From NCBI GenBank assembly GCA_032622095.1, contig CP136068.1, positions 151,739,151-151,803,150 on the forward strand: DNA of 64,000 bases, read 5' to 3'. Shown piece after piece: positions 35,201 through 40,337 of this stretch. Both the position numbers and the translations under genes were made by a program. Source of the DNA: Siphonodentalium dalli. Its lineage: Eukaryota > Mollusca > Scaphopoda > Gadilida > Siphonodentaliidae. The notes beneath the pieces were generated by a model that worked only from the letters and a program-made list of their open reading frames with translations, searched no databases and was not told the DNA's origin. Position 1 is the stretch's first letter, and every line of letters starts with the position of its first letter.

Positions 35201-37943
35201 GAACCAAATTATTACTACCGAAGAACCAAATGGTTCTACATGAAGAACCAATTATATCAACGAAGAACCAAATTTTCGTTCGTGGAGAACCAACTGGTTC
35301 TGCTGGTGTAAATAATGAAGAATCAAATGGTTCTAAATTTGGTTCTCAATAGTCGCAATCATGAGGAACCAAATGGTTCTTGGTTTGGTTCCCGATAGAC
35401 CCAATTCTGAATAACCAAATGGTTCTAGGAACCCCCGAAGAACCAGTTGGTTCTTCATTTGGTTCCGCCTGGAGGACAAGTGGGGAACCAACGAAGAACC
35501 ATTGGGTTCCGATTTTGTCTAAGAGTGTAGTATTGCGACATCTTGCGCACAAAATTGTGACATTTAATTTAAATTATTGCTTCTTCTATATTGTTTATTG
35601 CATAAACAGAGATAATGTTTTAGATGTGTATATAATTATAGTTGAAAATGCTATATGTACACTATATGTACACTATATGCACATTATTTTTATCTAATAT
35701 AAATATAACACTATCGGGTCTGTATGAAATTTAGCGCGCTTAATATTGCAATAATATTGCAATAATAAATAAACGCGACAGATTTTTGGTATTGCGCTAT
35801 AATGGCGCCTTTTTTTCGAAATTAAGCGAGCTCAATATCGCAATAAAGGCGCGCCTCAATATACCACTTCTTCTGAATGGTACTGTATCATATGGAATAT
35901 GTTGTATATAACATGTGATCTGGGCATTCGAAAATTAAGTGGGCCTTTAACTTCAGCGATCCAAAACCAAGAGACGCGGCCTCAGCGAGCGATCGCCTCC
36001 CTCCACAGCTAAATGGGTGAGTTTATAACACGAATTCCGTGACGGAACCCAACATAAGTTAGATTAATCAGGCGTTGAAGGTTAGACTCATTAATATTAT
36101 ATTCACGGTTCATCAGCACAAATATATCACAAGGTCATGTCTGCACTGCCTTCGACATGCAATAAGGAACGAATCGTTTATTGCTTTCTGTTATAACTAT
36201 TCTGGCAGAATTCTAAAATGAATTTAATTTCTCTCATTTGGATTGACACTTACTGTTAATATAGCTCGGTCGACGCTCCTCCATTATGAATGTAATTTTT
36301 TTCCGGTTTTGATCGACGTATATTATCGGTTCGTCTGGGTTATGAAATGCAACAGGTGTGCTAACCGAGGCCTGATATATCGGCATTCTAACCACCAGAC
36401 CCCGACAACAGAGGCGAGCTAGTCGATCGAAAAGACGGCGGATCTCCTAAATAATCGTCTGATAGACATATCTCCTGTCGCTTGTTTAAAGACATATTAT
36501 AGACTGATAATAAGTAGTCAGGGGTTATGCCAACCTGTGGAATGTAGCATACTGCTAACATCGCCGAAAATTTCAAAGAAATCGACCATACCGCTCCATG
36601 GAAATCATCGTCTGAACTACGCTCAATTGTAAATATTTACATCTCGATTCGTGACGCAACTATCGGCGAATAACAAACACGATTATTCGCCATTTCTATT
36701 TGATCACCCTGCCGGAATGTTTCACATCACTTTAAAGACGGGAGAGCTCCCAAATCATCGTCTGATAGACATATCTCCTGCCTCTTGCTTAAAGATGGTA
36801 TATCACTTCCGGGCCACAATTACAACATAAGTTTTAAAAATCCCGATTCCAAGACTACAAGTAGCTATTTTGTGAATAAAATACGGAAAAAACGCCGCAT
36901 AACACTGAATACTGGGTATATTATTTGTCTATACATGCATAATAAAGTAGTTTATTTCGATCGTATGTCGCGGTAATTCTCTTAGTTTATGTGCAATTTG
37001 CGTGTTTAAAGCTGCTCACAAGACAGAGTTCTCTTTCTTGGCACTCTTTTGGTTGCGAACGTTTTCGCGTGGATTTCTGTTATGAAAATAGCCCCTAAAA
37101 CTGTCCCACGGATGCGATAAGAAATTCTTAATAAAATTGATGTTAATTGATAGAAGATTTTCCGGAAAGGTGTTCTCGATTCCGATATATTATCTTATAC
37201 CCTTGAATCTATATAAAAACTTGATTGGAAGATATAGACCATATTTAATTAAATTCCTTATTGTCGAACCGCCGAAAGGGCCAAAATGAAACGAAATCTC
37301 GTCGTTTGATATCTGTCGTTTAATATCTTCGCCTCGCGGAAACCGCGGAAAGCGAAAAAAATCAAACGAGATTTCGTTGATTTGATTATTTAGCTTTCCG
37401 CTGTTCCTTCGCCACGAAATCTCGTTTGATTATTTCGCTTTCGATGTTTTCGTCAAGGCGAGAACATCAAACGACATCGCGTGGTGATCTGTGCGTGCAA
37501 CCAGATGTTTTGTCGCTTTCGGTGGTTTTCTCGCTTGGTGGGTTCCACTCCCCCCGCCCCATTGGATGTTGGACCTAACAGTCTTCCATACAATGGGGCT
37601 CCTTTTTCACAAGCTTACTACGTTTGCATCTTGATTATTGTGATTACGTTCTAATATTTCTAAACAATGCTATGAGCTATGGCAGGTTCGTAAATTTCGA
37701 AATGCTTAATGAGCGGTGTCTCTCAAAGAATGTGAATGATAATTTCAACATTTTAAACTTAATATTTGCCTAAAATTTGATCGAGGATAAAAGCAGAGCA
37801 CCATATGTAAAATAATGCACTCACTGCTATGGTGGAAATATGACTGGCAGGATGAAGACAGTCAGTGTAATCTGTCCACGATTTGTTCTTTCCCAGCGGG
37901 ACATGCCACGAGCCGTCCTCCATGCAGCGTCGAGTGGCGAACT
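7927..37943 (-). CDS. Class B1 (secretin-family) GPCR, 10 exons, 5' incomplete
   Basis: Peptide-hormone receptor of the plasma membrane; members of this family usually signal through Gs/cAMP. Ten minus-strand exons: 37943-37825, 29875-29781, 25782-25614, 23738-23582, 21568-21508, 17487-17418, 14111-14026, 13035-12891, 8594-8553 and 8241-7927. Every intron is GT-AG and every phase agrees; the sum gives about 418 codons ending in TAA. Visible family marks: ectodomain end RRCMEDGSW with sequon NKS and WTDYTDC; TM2 HINLF; TM3 Cys (WECK) and EGLYLH; TM4 Trp; ECL2 CW; TM5 VNF; TM6 LIPLFG; TM7 NSFQG; helix 8 EVHNEIRR. TM2 (FMLR..MSLLKD) and the ectodomain end resemble PTH receptors, while ECL2/TM5 (WIMKGPI) resembles PACAP/VIP receptors, so I do not name the ligand. 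The start codon, signal peptide and first ectodomain half (the CWP region) were not found. Class assignment is very secure; subfamily is not. Confidence 0.93.
8553..8594 (-). CDS. GPCR exon: TM7 (42-bp microexon)
   Basis: Exactly 42 bp, phase 0 on both sides. Acceptor TTTTCAG, donor GTAAGT. It encodes GFLLATLFCFFNEE, corresponding to G-F-x-V-A-x-x-Y-C-F-x-N-x-E of the family. The 42-bp length is itself a family trait as I recall it. Too short to appear as an open reading frame; found by looking for the piece missing between the TM6/7 exon and the tail. Confidence 0.9.
8714..8869. repeat. Solo family A core between 35-bp direct repeats
   Basis: The A core alone (AACATCCATTAC through GGGGCTCTGTATGG, about 8738-8834) without its flanking hairpins or ends. 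It sits between direct repeats ATATGAACG(G/A)CACGCAA... at 8714-8749 and 8835-8869. Confidence 0.8.
8870..9809. other. Intron DNA, nothing recognised
   Basis: Part of the receptor intron between the TM6/7 exon and the TM7 microexon. No long repeats or coding signal seen. Confidence 0.6.
9810..10017 (+). mobile_element. tRNA-derived SINE with AATC tail
   Basis: Head GGGCCACGGTAGCTCAATCGG contains a good pol III A box (TAGCTCAATCGG); a degenerate B box lies in GCGGATTTCATCC. The body ends GCTGAAAGCGACATTAAACC followed by (CAAT)n/AATC repeats. SINEs with this kind of 3' end are, to my knowledge, common in molluscs. Inserted antisense to the receptor gene. Confidence 0.85.
10488..10895. mobile_element. 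Family X foldback, copy X2
   Basis: Left end CCCTGGTCAAGTGGTTCTGC; right part inverted, ending near CAGCACCATAGG. Between are inverted motifs (CGCGGTGTTTGGCTAATC near 10573 and GGAACACCGCGAAAAAG near 10820). A clearer copy is at 20775-21272. Short pieces of the same end lie at 11613-11670, 12790-12860, 14172-14230 and 38475-38535. Confidence 0.7.
10896..12057. other. Intron DNA with a diverged repeat
   Basis: 10974-11034 has a GGGGGTTAGCC...CTACCCCC stem-loop that may be a retroelement 3' end. 11830-12040 (CAGAGTTCAGTCCCCTG, then GCATTATTCTGAGAAACC, then TTGAAAATTGGC) resembles 19550-19760, so it is a dispersed repeat. No exon recognised. Confidence 0.5.
12058..12257. repeat. 50-bp tandem repeat, four copies
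   Basis: GATGGCAGCG(T/A)AAAGACCAG recurs at 12061, 12111, 12161 and 12211, each followed by CGTGGCTAGGGGACTGAACT. Units are more than 90 percent alike by eye. Lies in the receptor intron after the TM6/7 exon. Confidence 0.93.
12891..13035 (-). CDS. GPCR exon: TM6, ECL3 and start of TM7
   Basis: 145 bp, phase 2 in, phase 0 out. Acceptor TTATTTTCAG, donor GTAAAA. It reads KIAKFTLVLIPLFGVLYI (the K-x-x-L-x-L-I-P-L-F-G TM6 signature is very clear), a short ECL3 around GIGLDGPPSQH, then LYLEMFYNSFQ, whose S-F-Q continues into G of the next exon to make the TM7 S-F-Q-G motif. Confidence 0.93.
13226..13621. mobile_element. Foldback element W
   Basis: Inverted arms of about 180 bp: left TTGGAACTTTTTGAAGTTTT, right AAAACTTCAAAAAGTTCCAA, with GGTTCCCTGTC/GACAGGGAACC and CTCGAAATT/AATTTCGAG further in. 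Begins about 190 bp upstream (in gene sense) of the TM6/7 exon. Confidence 0.85.
14026..14111 (-). CDS. GPCR exon: TM5 end and ICL3
   Basis: 86 bp, phase 0 in, phase 2 out. Acceptor TTGTTTCAG, donor GTATAT. It reads VNFLFFLDIIRVLCLRVK followed by ASEHRTRRKF. V-N-F with the following F and the I-I-R-V-L segment is the standard TM5 end; the basic ICL3 (RTRRKFRK across the junction) is where Gs-coupled class B receptors contact the G protein. Slightly shorter than the roughly 92 bp usual in vertebrates. Confidence 0.87.
14260..14512. mobile_element. Family D hairpin MITE, copy D1
   Basis: Ends CCCTTCCATGACTGGAG (14260) and CATGAAAGGG (to 14512), with GTAA on the left and TTAA on the right, consistent with a decayed TTAA target. 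Contains two diverged copies of the shared hairpin (about 14304-14371 and 14398-14465). Confidence 0.8.
14747..14996. mobile_element. Family D hairpin MITE, copy D2 (inverted)
   Basis: Right end CTCCAGTCATGGAAGGG matches D1's left end in reverse; GCGCTGGTGCAGCATTA on the left matches D1's right part. Hairpins at about 14788-14856 and 14884-14952. Left limit uncertain. Confidence 0.75.
15177..15459. mobile_element. Family A MITE, internally deleted copy A2
   Basis: TGACCCGCC left end and CGGGGTCAC right end, flanked by ATATG (15172-15176 and 15460-15464). The first hairpin (15227-15295) is intact; the core hairpin and the left arm of the second hairpin are deleted (second remnant 15357-15408). 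Confidence 0.85.
15619..16066. mobile_element. Family A MITE, right-truncated copy A3
   Basis: Left end follows ATATG; hairpins 15669-15737 and 15957-16025 flank the core in the opposite orientation to A1. The last bases (ATATGGCGGGTCA) are missing: at 16067 the sequence switches to a fragment of foldback family B. Confidence 0.85.
16068..16285. repeat. Fragment of foldback family B
   Basis: AACACGGACTGGTCCCACTT and GCGCCCGTGCGATTTGTCT match the arm at 29030-29230. Only one arm is present. From 16360 to 16650 TTGGAAATTTTCCAAC-type sequence follows, similar to 49980-50200, a separate dispersed repeat. Confidence 0.8.
16829..16902. repeat. Decamer microsatellite (GTTATGTTGT)n
   Basis: Seven to eight units of GTTATGTTGT with one TGTTGTGTTG variant, directly before the TTAA-flanked element at 16920. 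Confidence 0.95.
16920..17397. mobile_element. TTAA-flanked MITE, family L copy L1
   Basis: TTAA (16916-16919) then AGGCCGTTTAATTTTCGAG; the right end is TCGAAAATTAAGTGGACCT then TTAA (17398-17401). Same ends as the outer element at 30578-35946. The interior has an inverted pair GGGGAATAAC/GTTATTCCCC at 17161-17200. Ends 16 bp before the ECL2 exon. Confidence 0.8.
17418..17487 (-). CDS. GPCR exon: ECL2 and start of TM5 (70 bp)
   Basis: Phase 2 in, phase 0 out. Acceptor TTTCGTTTCAG, donor GTGAGT. It reads CWNIHPVSEFYWIMKGPIV and then TSIA. The CW pair is the family's ECL2 signature (its Cys pairs with TM3), and W-I-x-K-G-P-I opens TM5. A TTAA-flanked transposon ends 16 bp past the donor (17401). 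Confidence 0.9.
17590..17925. repeat. Family F palindromic repeat
   Basis: Starts TGTCATTTGCATAATGAGG and ends GACCTGGTTCTGCAAATGAC. The right third is a palindrome centred on CCCACTGCATTGCGGGG with arms GGTCCCCAGAGGGTGA and CACCCTCTGGGGACC. Confidence 0.8.
18270..19457. mobile_element. hAT-type non-autonomous transposon with 8-bp TSD
   Basis: Perfect terminal inverted repeats CAGGGATGTGGCTAGAGGG at both ends. Identical 8-bp flanks CTCAGACG at 18262-18269 and 19458-19465. An 8-bp duplication with CAGGG ends is diagnostic of hAT transposons. The interior has repeated TTGGAAATTTCCAAC motifs and several G/C homopolymers, but no transposase frame, so it was mobilised in trans. Lies in the intron between the TM4 and ECL2 exons. 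Confidence 0.93.
19871..20296. mobile_element. GC-rich palindromic element, family G copy G1
   Basis: Ends TATGGAATACTATTAGGGCC and its inverse. The inside is a dense mosaic of GCGCTTTCGGCGCGC, CGAAAGCGACAAAA and TGCGCCATTA in both orientations, forming many alternative hairpins. Base composition is strikingly unlike its surroundings. Confidence 0.88.
20775..21272. mobile_element. Family X foldback, copy X1
   Basis: Left TTCAAGTGGTCCTGCTAATG, right inverse CATTAGC...GACCACTTGACC (to 21265). CGCGGTGTTCGGACAATC on the left pairs with ATTGTCCGAAC-like sequence on the right in decayed form. No coding signal. Confidence 0.8.
21290..21333. repeat. CA microsatellite
   Basis: (CA)n tracts interrupted by CCCTCT. 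Confidence 0.95.
21508..21568 (-). CDS. GPCR exon: TM4 (61 bp)
   Basis: Phase 1 in, phase 2 out. Acceptor CATCTTTACAG, donor GTAAGT. It reads GLPFMFVVPWAIVRATLNDV, with the TM4 proline after GWG and the conserved TM4 tryptophan (PWAIVR). The length of 61 bp is the size I recall for the TM4 exon in vertebrate relatives. The upstream intron ends in a long 11-bp minisatellite that appears to supply the pyrimidine tract. Confidence 0.9.
21573..21780. repeat. 11-bp minisatellite AAAGATGATAC, about 19 units
   Basis: Almost perfect units throughout 208 bp. On the minus strand the array ends in CTTTGTATCATCTTTACAG, the splice acceptor of the TM4 exon, so the repeat provides the pyrimidine tract. Because 11 is not a multiple of 3 and no unit contains a stop, all three minus-strand frames stay open; the repeating peptide SSLYHLCIIFV is therefore an artefact and not a gene. 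Confidence 0.96.
21781..23490. other. Intron DNA, nothing recognised
   Basis: Receptor intron upstream of the TM4 exon. Holds a poly-C tract at about 21990-22006 and some GC-richer stretches (22250-22800), but no exon with splice support and no named repeat. Confidence 0.6.
23491..23563. mobile_element. Family D MITE fragment D3
   Basis: Right half of one hairpin (GCATATATAATAGAATGCATT) plus the D end GGAAACTCCAATCACGGAAGG. It lies 18 bp beyond the TM3 exon's donor. Confidence 0.75.
23582..23738 (-). CDS. GPCR exon: TM3, ICL2 and start of TM4
   Basis: 157 bp, phase 0 in, phase 1 out. Acceptor TTATCAG, donor GTGAGT. HWECKLLFTVFHYSLG carries the cysteine expected to disulfide-bond with the ECL2 cysteine. 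MWIFMEGLYLHMLIY contains the E-G-L-Y-L-H signature of class B TM3. RTLYTERKG is ICL2 and YIGLGWG opens TM4; the intron falls after the first base of the last glycine codon, as expected for the family. A fragment of repeat family D begins about 18 bp past the donor. Confidence 0.93.
24041..24430. mobile_element. Family C hairpin MITE, piggyBac-like, copy C1
   Basis: Ends CCCTTTACCCAACA and TGTTGGGTAAAGGG; right flank TTAA, left flank TTAG (one mutation). Subterminal block AGCTTCAACAGCCTAAAATA, then hairpins 24189-24257 and 24336-24404 separated by an AT-rich spacer. Confidence 0.88.
24435..25487. other. Intron DNA, nothing recognised
   Basis: Between the TM2 and TM3 exons. 25100-25320 contains CGGCGGCCAT.TTGG.GGCCATCTTGG-like duplicated pieces. 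No exon signal found. Confidence 0.55.
25488..25580. repeat. Dispersed repeat, direct partner at 27556-27645
   Basis: AACATCGCGTGGCACGTGTT, then ATCAATCGCTGTCTAATCG; the same order recurs at 27556-27645 in the same orientation, and an inverted piece lies at 15517-15565. Ends about 35 bp beyond the TM2 exon's donor. Confidence 0.75.
25614..25782 (-). CDS. GPCR exon: ICL1, TM2 and ECL1
   Basis: 169 bp, phase 2 in, phase 0 out. Acceptor CATTTCAG, donor GTATGT. It starts RRLKCKSNTLHINLFLAF, where H and NLF are the conserved TM2 family motif, then MLRSFMSLLKDSIIVHG, close in pattern to the F-M-L-R-A...K-D of PTH and secretin receptors. ECL1 (GLGLDKDVRYDPGG...FIEEGS) is charged and ends at the donor. 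Confidence 0.9.
26149..26515. mobile_element. Family C hairpin MITE, piggyBac-like, copy C2
   Basis: Both flanks are TTAA (26145-26148 and 26516-26519). Ends CCCTTTACCCAACA and inverse. Hairpins 26298-26366 and 26421-26489. Shares the subterminal block of C1. Confidence 0.92.
26693..27481. mobile_element. TA-flanked MITE, family Y
   Basis: TA then CCTTACTCGTATTTAAATTC at the left; inverse GAATTTAAATACGAGTAAGG then TA at the right (27482-27483). GCGCGAATT and GAGCGAAAAATA motifs are repeated in both subterminal zones. 789 bp with no transposase. TA duplication fits Tc1/mariner-like or other TA-inserting families. Confidence 0.82.
27911..28425. mobile_element. Family E single arm with hairpin (E2)
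   Basis: Hairpin 27913-28064 (ATTAACTGTCATGTGGAC ... inverse) followed by one long arm matching 3585-3900 to GATTTAGTGATGACAACACT. The second arm and hairpin are absent. Confidence 0.85.
28426..28825. other. Intron DNA, nothing recognised
   Basis: Between the E2 arm and the B foldback. An 84-codon minus-strand frame here (28486-28740) shows no family motif and no splice-supported link to the receptor. Confidence 0.5.
28826..29600. mobile_element. Foldback element, family B
   Basis: Ends GTAATGGTTAGAGCACAAG and its inverse. Arms of about 380 bp match almost throughout (GGACTGGTCCCACTTTGAAG against CTTCAAAGTGGGAACAGTCC), with a short loop near CTAAACTTAGTTAG (about 29230). Its edge lies 13 bp from the nearest extra TM1 copy. 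No coding frame. Confidence 0.9.
29614..29773 (-). pseudogene. Two extra tandem copies of the TM1 exon core plus donor
   Basis: Copies end at 29701 and 29614 (periods about 80 and 87 bp from the functional donor at 29781). Each starts near TATCACTAAGGTTGGC and runs through the TM1 codons to a kept GTCAGT donor. The middle copy is essentially identical to the functional exon. The last differs slightly (VVCR instead of VLCR at its end, and a change in the ACCCTGGGC stretch). Neither has the EHMARIQ codons or an upstream polypyrimidine-AG. Reading from the functional exon into the next copy hits a stop quickly, so these are probably inert or alternative donors. Confidence 0.75.
29781..29875 (-). 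CDS. GPCR exon: TM1
   Basis: 95 bp, phase 0 in, phase 2 out. Acceptor ATTTCAG, donor GTCAGT. It begins EHMARIQVITKVGYALTLG and continues with SLIVAVILMVLC, a hydrophobic TM1 with the family's VGY and SL motifs. The split arginine codon AG|G is completed by the next exon. Most of this exon and its donor are repeated twice more just downstream (see 29614-29773), but only this copy has a credible acceptor and the preceding EHMARIQ codons, so I take it as the functional one. Confidence 0.87.
30119..30484. mobile_element. Foldback element U
   Basis: Ends ATGGTGTCCTGTTTCCGCCA and inverse; the interior is CTTC-rich on the left and GAAG-rich on the right (TTCGCTTGCTTCGGTTCC and inverse). It sits beside a piece of the W repeat (30066-30118). 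Confidence 0.88.
31359..31486 (+). pseudogene. Possible orphan first exon inside element K
   Basis: Starts MEQNPTESTNEPAMWSAAW and continues with GAMVDRVPECQ, reaching a good donor, GAAG|GTGATT, at about 31482. Composition looks more coding-like than its surroundings. I recognise no family. It could be the 5' exon of a gene carried by K, or chance. Confidence 0.3.
31965..32190. repeat. Family F repeat, inverted relative to 17590-17925
   Basis: CCTAATTTGCAGAAGATAAAATGCATAA region and GGATCCTAGGTCTCCCATAG match the left two-thirds of the 17.6-kb copy in reverse; the palindrome at 32090-32190 is decayed. Confidence 0.7.
32410..32666. mobile_element. Family D hairpin MITE, copy D4
   Basis: TTAA (32406-32409) then CCCTTACTTGGCTGGAGC; right end CATCATGGAAGGG. 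Two diverged hairpins at about 32456-32520 and 32550-32615. Confidence 0.82.
32980..33420 (+). pseudogene. C2H2 zinc-finger gene remnant
   Basis: A clean finger, CPTCQVSFKDRFSLKRHQLLH written as C-x2-C-x12-H-x3-H, lies at about 33145-33207, directly after TTATTTGTAG, a plausible splice acceptor. It is followed by a second, irregular finger (NFCDYVCRRSVSLRCHF) and, after a stop and a frame change near 33303, by a third (FKCDVCPFEMI, with H-x4-H further on). Upstream at about 33016 SEHMKSVH looks like the end of another finger. Array with a frame break, inside transposon K: most likely a decayed or captured zinc-finger gene. Confidence 0.6.
33421..34395. other. Nothing recognised
   Basis: Interior of element K after the zinc-finger remnant; AT-rich, stop-dense, no repeats I can match within the window. 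Confidence 0.5.
34400..34630. repeat. Double family F palindrome
   Basis: Two F units: 34400-34500 and 34535-34630, together symmetric (GGTCATTTGCAGAATGGGG at the left and CATTCTGCAAATG at the right). The inner motif AGCCCGCTATGCGGGGTAGC is itself palindromic. Confidence 0.8.
35951..36523. other. Nothing recognised
   Basis: Intron DNA between nested transposon L2 and repeat T1. CGTCTGATAGACATATCTCC occurs at about 36458 and again at 36761, flanking T1. Confidence 0.5.
36524..36741. repeat. Repeat T, copy T1
   Basis: GGTTATGCCAACCTG through CCGGAATGTTTCACATCAC and TTTAAAG. An inverted relative with an insertion is at 46008-46432. Confidence 0.7.
37290..37480. repeat. Short foldback rich in GAAATCTCGTTTGAT
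   Basis: CGAAATCTCG(T)CGTTTGAT recurs three to four times in both orientations with TTTCGCTTTCCGC and GCGGAAAGCGAAA pairs. The rest of 36742-37824 shows nothing else. Confidence 0.7.
37825..37943 (-). CDS. GPCR exon: C-terminal part of hormone-receptor ectodomain
   Basis: First recognisable exon, 119 bp, entered in phase 1 (it supplies the last two bases of a codon) and left in phase 0. Acceptor is TTTGCAG, donor is GTGAGT. It reads FATRRCMEDGSW, then GKNKSWTDYTDCLHPASH. The two cysteines correspond to the last two of the six conserved ectodomain cysteines, NKS is an N-glycosylation sequon, and the W-x-x-Y-x-x-C ending is typical of the family. The exon with the earlier cysteines must lie upstream, at a coordinate above 37943. 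Confidence 0.88.
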
Positions 37944-38611
37944 CTGCAAATCATAAACAATAAGGATAACTGGTCATGTATGCTCAAAGTGGTGTTGTGT
38001 AAACAACGACATGCGACGAGATACTGATGCACTGATACCGATATCATATCGATATATTTCCATTTATAGCATTCAGTTATAAAACTAAGACCAACTTATC
38101 CATTACTTGCATTCTGCGGTACTCGATCTGTCTGGGGAGTTTACACAAATCCACGGACGATATAAGGCGGGGTACGATCTTATATAGCATCATCCATTGA
38201 ATTCGTGTTTATAGGTATTAATTCGCTGTGTCCAAGGCGGGACAATATTACCCACGCAGTAATCAGACAGCTATGTTCTATTTTCAAACGAAGTCCGTGC
38301 AACGTATAACACAGTGATATCGTTAGTTCTGAATCAGATACAACACGTGTCATACTAAATTCAGCATTAACAAATAACAATGCACACTCAGAGTTATGCG
38401 GAATTTATCAACAGACTACAGTTATCCAACGATTGGTCACGATCTTCCGCTAAGCCGTGACGACTTAACCCATGGTCACGTGATCCTACTAGTCTGCTAT
38501 GATGTTGGGGGTCCTGCTGAATTGATATGATGTCGGTAGGGCAAAAAGTACCGTAACAAATTACGTTAATAATATATTGAGAAATAGCCGTATGAGTCCT
38601 ATGTATACGAT

Positions 38612-38815
38612 AATAGTAAATCCCGGGTATAAATTAACTGCAAAATAACAACTTTTTAGACTCATGAGATATATTTTTTTGCAAATATAATGTTACACAA
38701 TACACGTGTAGTGTGTAACACTATATTTGCACAATAATTAATTAATATATCTCATGAGTCTAAAAAGGTGTTATTTTGCAGTTAATTTATAACCGGGATT
38801 TACTAAATTGCGTTA
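38612..38815. mobile_element. Foldback element V
   Basis: Arms of about 85 bp: TAAATCCCGGGTATAAATTA and inverse TAATTTATAACCGGGATTTA, with CTCATGAGATATAT further in and a loop containing ACACGTGTAGTGTGT. Confidence 0.88.
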
Positions 38816-40032
38816 ATAGTAACTGTCCACATAAACTAATGAGGAATAGTATACTAGTAGTCTAATATTGCTTGACGGACGAAATTTTAATCTAAACCCT
38901 TTGTATATGTTCGTGATTGGTGGTGGGCCACACCCTCTCTTCGTAAGATGTGTCAATCTCCATACAGTTGCGTCCCTTTGCTATGCTTCGCGCTCCGGAA
39001 CGCATAGCAGTGACTGGTTCGCTGGCAGAGCTTGAAGAAATATATGTAACGACACTGATGACGAGCATCGGCGAGGTTTGTGGTCCGGGGACCAGTCAAC
39101 CCAGGAACTAACCTCGTTCTCAACAATAACAAAGTAATCAATGGGGAATTCGAAGTACATGGATGGTTGGATTGCATATTGACTAAATTAAATAAATTTC
39201 GATAAAAGTAATCCGATAACTCGCTTTAAATGGCACCGGTCTTCAAAAGATGCCCGGATGATGACGTATATTTGACAGCGGACGTGACGGATCAAACCGG
39301 AACCATTGTTAGCTAATGCAATAAAGCTCGATGTGTACGTTGGAAACTGAAGCAATTGAATGTCAATGTTCTATCAGTATCATTATACACTGGCGTAACT
39401 TGGACATGAAACTTGCGTTCCTTAATGTAATTTATGCATTCCATTGTCAATTTGGCATAATATGGAATTCGAGTCGACGGATGTCGCAAATTCGTTTGGA
39501 CGGATCGGTTTATCTCTATTCGAAATATGGAACTAAATTGTCATTGACCGGAAGTAATTTTCAGGAGAGACTGACATAGAAATACAGAAACAATAATCCA
39601 CGAATGTCCAGTTCAGAAAATCCTAGGCAGATCATCATGACTATAGCATAATTGTTTAGTCCATGTGAATTAGAAAGGTATAAACATGCTATATGTTGTG
39701 TTCGTATGTTTATTGGCGCGCTCTGCATGCGACGAAAGAGTCTCCTCACGTCGCCAGTGAAAGCATATTGTCCATCGTATATACATACCACACCTATATA
39801 TAAACGTTCCAAATCATAGCAGACATGCAGCATCTAAATTAAGAGATGTGTCAAGTGATCTATTTTGAATGGGCGTTGCATTGCAAATCTTCCAAGCAAA
39901 ATATTGTGTATGAAGCAGTTGTTTATGAAACATAGCAGAAGTATGTCATTGAAGATTAATGTCATTTAACCCGTTGGTTCGCAAGATAAATGGTCAATTC
40001 TCAAAATAAATTGAGTTTTTGATAATTGTTTT
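38816..40032. other. No gene recognised
   Basis: 38930-39160 is GC-richer and open on the minus strand, but shows no hormone-receptor cysteine/tryptophan pattern. The rest is AT-rich with no match inside the window. Confidence 0.5.
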
Positions 40033-40337
40033 GGGGAACATTAACCATTTACCCCACCCCACCCCACCCGTGCGATAAATATATATTATTATGGAACATT
40101 AACCATTTACCCCCACCCCACCCCCACCCGCGCGATAAATATATATTATTATGGAACATTTACCATTTACCCACCCGCGTGATAAATATATATTAATATG
40201 GAACATTTACCATTTACCCTCCCGCGTGATAAATATATATTAATATGGAACATTTACCATTTACCCTCCCGCGTGATAAATATATATTAATATGGAACAT
40301 TTACCATTTACCCACCCGCGTGATAAATATATATTGC
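40033..40337. repeat. Tandem repeat, six units of 47-60 bp
   Basis: GGAACATTTACCATTTACC, then a C-rich ACCCACCCGCG block of variable length, then TGATAAATATATATTA. The first two units have longer CCCCA runs, which explains the period change from about 58-60 to 47. Confidence 0.92.

Larger units (their letters stand above)
31107..35527. mobile_element. Inner level: TA-flanked family K with AAGAACC/GGTTCTT arrays
   Basis: TA then CACTCTAAGAAC; right end GTCTAAGAGTG then TA. Near both ends dozens of AAGAACC and GGTTCTT motifs occur (31120-31260, 31655-31770, 34905-35515), likely transposase-binding iterons. A block of about 120 bp is duplicated (31128-31250 and 31660-31770). The interior contains a short frame ending at a possible donor, C2H2 finger remnants, two F repeats and a D element. 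Whether this is one 4.4-kb element or two ends around host DNA is unresolved. Confidence 0.65.
30960..35885. mobile_element. Middle level: TA-flanked family M
   Basis: TA then CAGTACCAGTCAAAAGAAGT; right end ACTTCTTCTGAATGGTACTG then TA. Subterminal AATATCGCAATAATATTGCA and GCGCGC motifs on both sides. TA target and CAGT start suggest Tc1/mariner-like ends. Interrupted by K. Confidence 0.75.
30578..35946. mobile_element. Outer level of nested transposons: TTAA-flanked family L copy L2
   Basis: TTAA then AGGCCCACTTAA at about 30574-30589; CTTAATTTTCGAA inverse and AGTGGGCCT then TTAA at about 35930-35950. Same ends as L1. The element proper would be about 450 bp without the insertion of M at 30960-35885. 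The matching spacer is CAAATGGTAT on the left and ATATGGAATATG on the right. Confidence 0.75.

Noticed and set aside
38100-38180. Possible minus-strand exon reading SSVDLCKLPRQIEYRRMQ before a GT
   Set aside because: Would sit directly before the ectodomain exon but lacks the required CWP region, has a weak acceptor (ATATAAG) and would leave no room for the missing exon.
38953-39177. GC-richer minus-strand frame of 74 codons
   Set aside because: No hormone-receptor cysteine pattern, and no splice sites matching the needed phase.
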